From NCBI RefSeq assembly GCF_011762155.1, contig NZ_JAASQL010000001.1:1550001-1614000 (forward strand): 64,000 bases of DNA, read 5' to 3'. This document shows positions 63,361-64,000 of the stretch, in pieces. Each line of letters begins with the position of its first letter. The first letter of the stretch is position 1. Under the pieces are notes generated by a model, which ran no database searches, was not told the DNA's origin, and worked only from the letters and a program-made list of their open reading frames with translations. The DNA is from Wenyingzhuangia heitensis. Lineage in GTDB: Bacteria > Bacteroidota > Bacteroidia > Flavobacteriales > Flavobacteriaceae. The position numbers and the translations under genes are program-made.

Positions 63361-64000
63361 ATGAAAAAAGTAGGTGTTTTTATAGTGTTATTTTTCACGG
63401 TGTGCTTTGCTTGGTCACAAGATTTAGTTATTCAAAGTATTAACGAAATTACTAACCCTAATCATAGAGACAATATAGGGAATTGGCAACAAGGAGATGT
63501 TTTTACGATAAAAGGAACGTACAGTGCAGCAACCGTAACATCTGTAAAAATAAGGTTAATCACTTTTGCCAAAGGAACTTGGGTAGATCCATTAGAGTTG
63601 TATAACATAGATATTGAACCGCCTTTTACAGGAGAGTTAAATCACACCTTACAAATACCAGAAAATTATAGGTTGGCCGTAAATGAAGGTGAGGATGCTA
63701 ATACGCAAATATTACAAGTTAGCGCTACTTATAACGGACACGATAGCCAATTGTACAACTATTATTTAAACGTAATAGAGCCTAGAAAAGCTGCATTAAT
63801 AGATTTTGATGAATTGTACACCACAGCATCAGGAACTAGTTTGGTGAATAACATCAATTCAGCACTAGAAAATGCCATAGCAGGAGATACTCTTTTGTTT
63901 AAGAGTGAAATGTATGATTTTGAAGGAAAATCTTTACATATAGATAAAGAAATTTGCATCACAGGTAAACAACCTGTTGTTACACAAACCAGTGTGGGGA
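63361..64000 (+). CDS. Exported protein, possible beta-helix enzyme (3' end cut by window edge)
   Basis: An open frame runs from the ATG at 63361 to the end of the window (213 codons, no stop). It begins with a clear signal peptide (MKKVGVFIVLFFTVCFAWSQ). The next 130 residues look like a beta-sandwich (GNWQQGDVFTIKGTYSAATVTSVKIRL, GELNHTLQIPENYRL, YLNVIEP). From about residue 155 the text FDELYTTASGTSLVNNINSALENAIAGDTLLF, then YDFEGKSLHIDKEICITGKQP, resembles the start of a right-handed beta-helix of the kind found in polysaccharide lyases and some hydrolases (GDTLLF...G.Y followed by I.K...I.G). The assignment as a carbohydrate-active enzyme is tentative, as the catalytic part lies outside the window. 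Confidence 0.6.
   Translation, partial: MKKVGVFIVLFFTVCFAWSQDLVIQSINEITNPNHRDNIGNWQQGDVFTIKGTYSAATVTSVKIRLITFAKGTWVDPLELYNIDIEPPFTGELNHTLQIPENYRLAVNEGEDANTQILQVSATYNGHDSQLYNYYLNVIEPRKAALIDFDELYTTASGTSLVNNINSALENAIAGDTLLFKSEMYDFEGKSLHIDKEICITGKQPVVTQTSVG

Noticed and set aside
1-64000. Insertion sequence, phage or integrative element.
   Set aside because: No transposase, integrase, terminal repeat pair or tRNA attachment site was found, despite clear internal gene duplications.

Overview
The window comes from an AT-rich member of the Bacteroidota, most likely a marine Flavobacteriia (Zobellia/Formosa/Wenyingzhuangia-like; the genus cannot be fixed from sequence reading alone). The grounds are low G+C, A-rich leaders without Shine-Dalgarno sequences, a type IX secretion C-terminal domain (protein at 27917-31597), a TPR-membrane-LuxR regulator, and a gene content built almost entirely for degrading sulfated red-algal galactans (agar, porphyran or carrageenan type). 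No rRNA, tRNA, CRISPR array, transposase or phage gene was seen. 36 protein genes are described, two of them cut by the window edges.

Layout. 1-4501: two tandem GH50 agarase-like genes (the first cut by the left edge). 4959-14346: a tight six-gene operon holding a third GH50, an exported sugar isomerase/epimerase, a sulfatase with an unusual active-site motif, an FAD oxidoreductase, an MFS sugar porter and an SDR dehydrogenase. 14396-18690: a DUF1080 lipoprotein (minus), a lone sulfatase, and a TPR-LuxR regulator (minus). 18932-24500: a DUF5060/DUF4038-type glycosidase, a sulfatase and a GH3, preceded by a striking 20-bp-spaced repeat. 24801-27752: sulfatase and GH16. 27917-34230: two giant Asp-box propeller proteins. 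34534-38416: a nucleoside-hydrolase/GH43-like fusion and a sulfatase. 38629-45842: sulfatase, third propeller, two SGNH acetylesterases. 45916-52235 (minus): a four-gene operon (DUF1080-PA14-like protein, sorbosone-dehydrogenase-like propeller fused to a cupredoxin, sulfatase, sugar isomerase), divergent from an AraC regulator. 53716-63141: DUF1080 protein, an unknown protein (minus) and four more sulfatases. 63361 onwards: an exported protein cut by the right edge.

How it fits together (inference). Exported sulfatases (eleven) and acetylesterases would remove substituents. GH50, GH16 and perhaps the propeller proteins would cut the galactan backbone. GH3, the GH43-like fusion and the DUF5060 enzyme would trim oligosaccharides, and the MFS porter would import the products. 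In parallel, DUF1080 proteins, sugar isomerases, the FAD oxidoreductase, the SDR and the cupredoxin fusion look like parts of an oxidative (3-keto-sugar) cleavage route. Missing from the window are a SusC/SusD pair and a sulfatase-maturating enzyme; both must be supplied elsewhere.

Most transcription units end in strong hairpins, so unit boundaries are fairly clear. Promoter assignments are weaker and rest on matches to the Bacteroidota -7 consensus TAnnTTTG.
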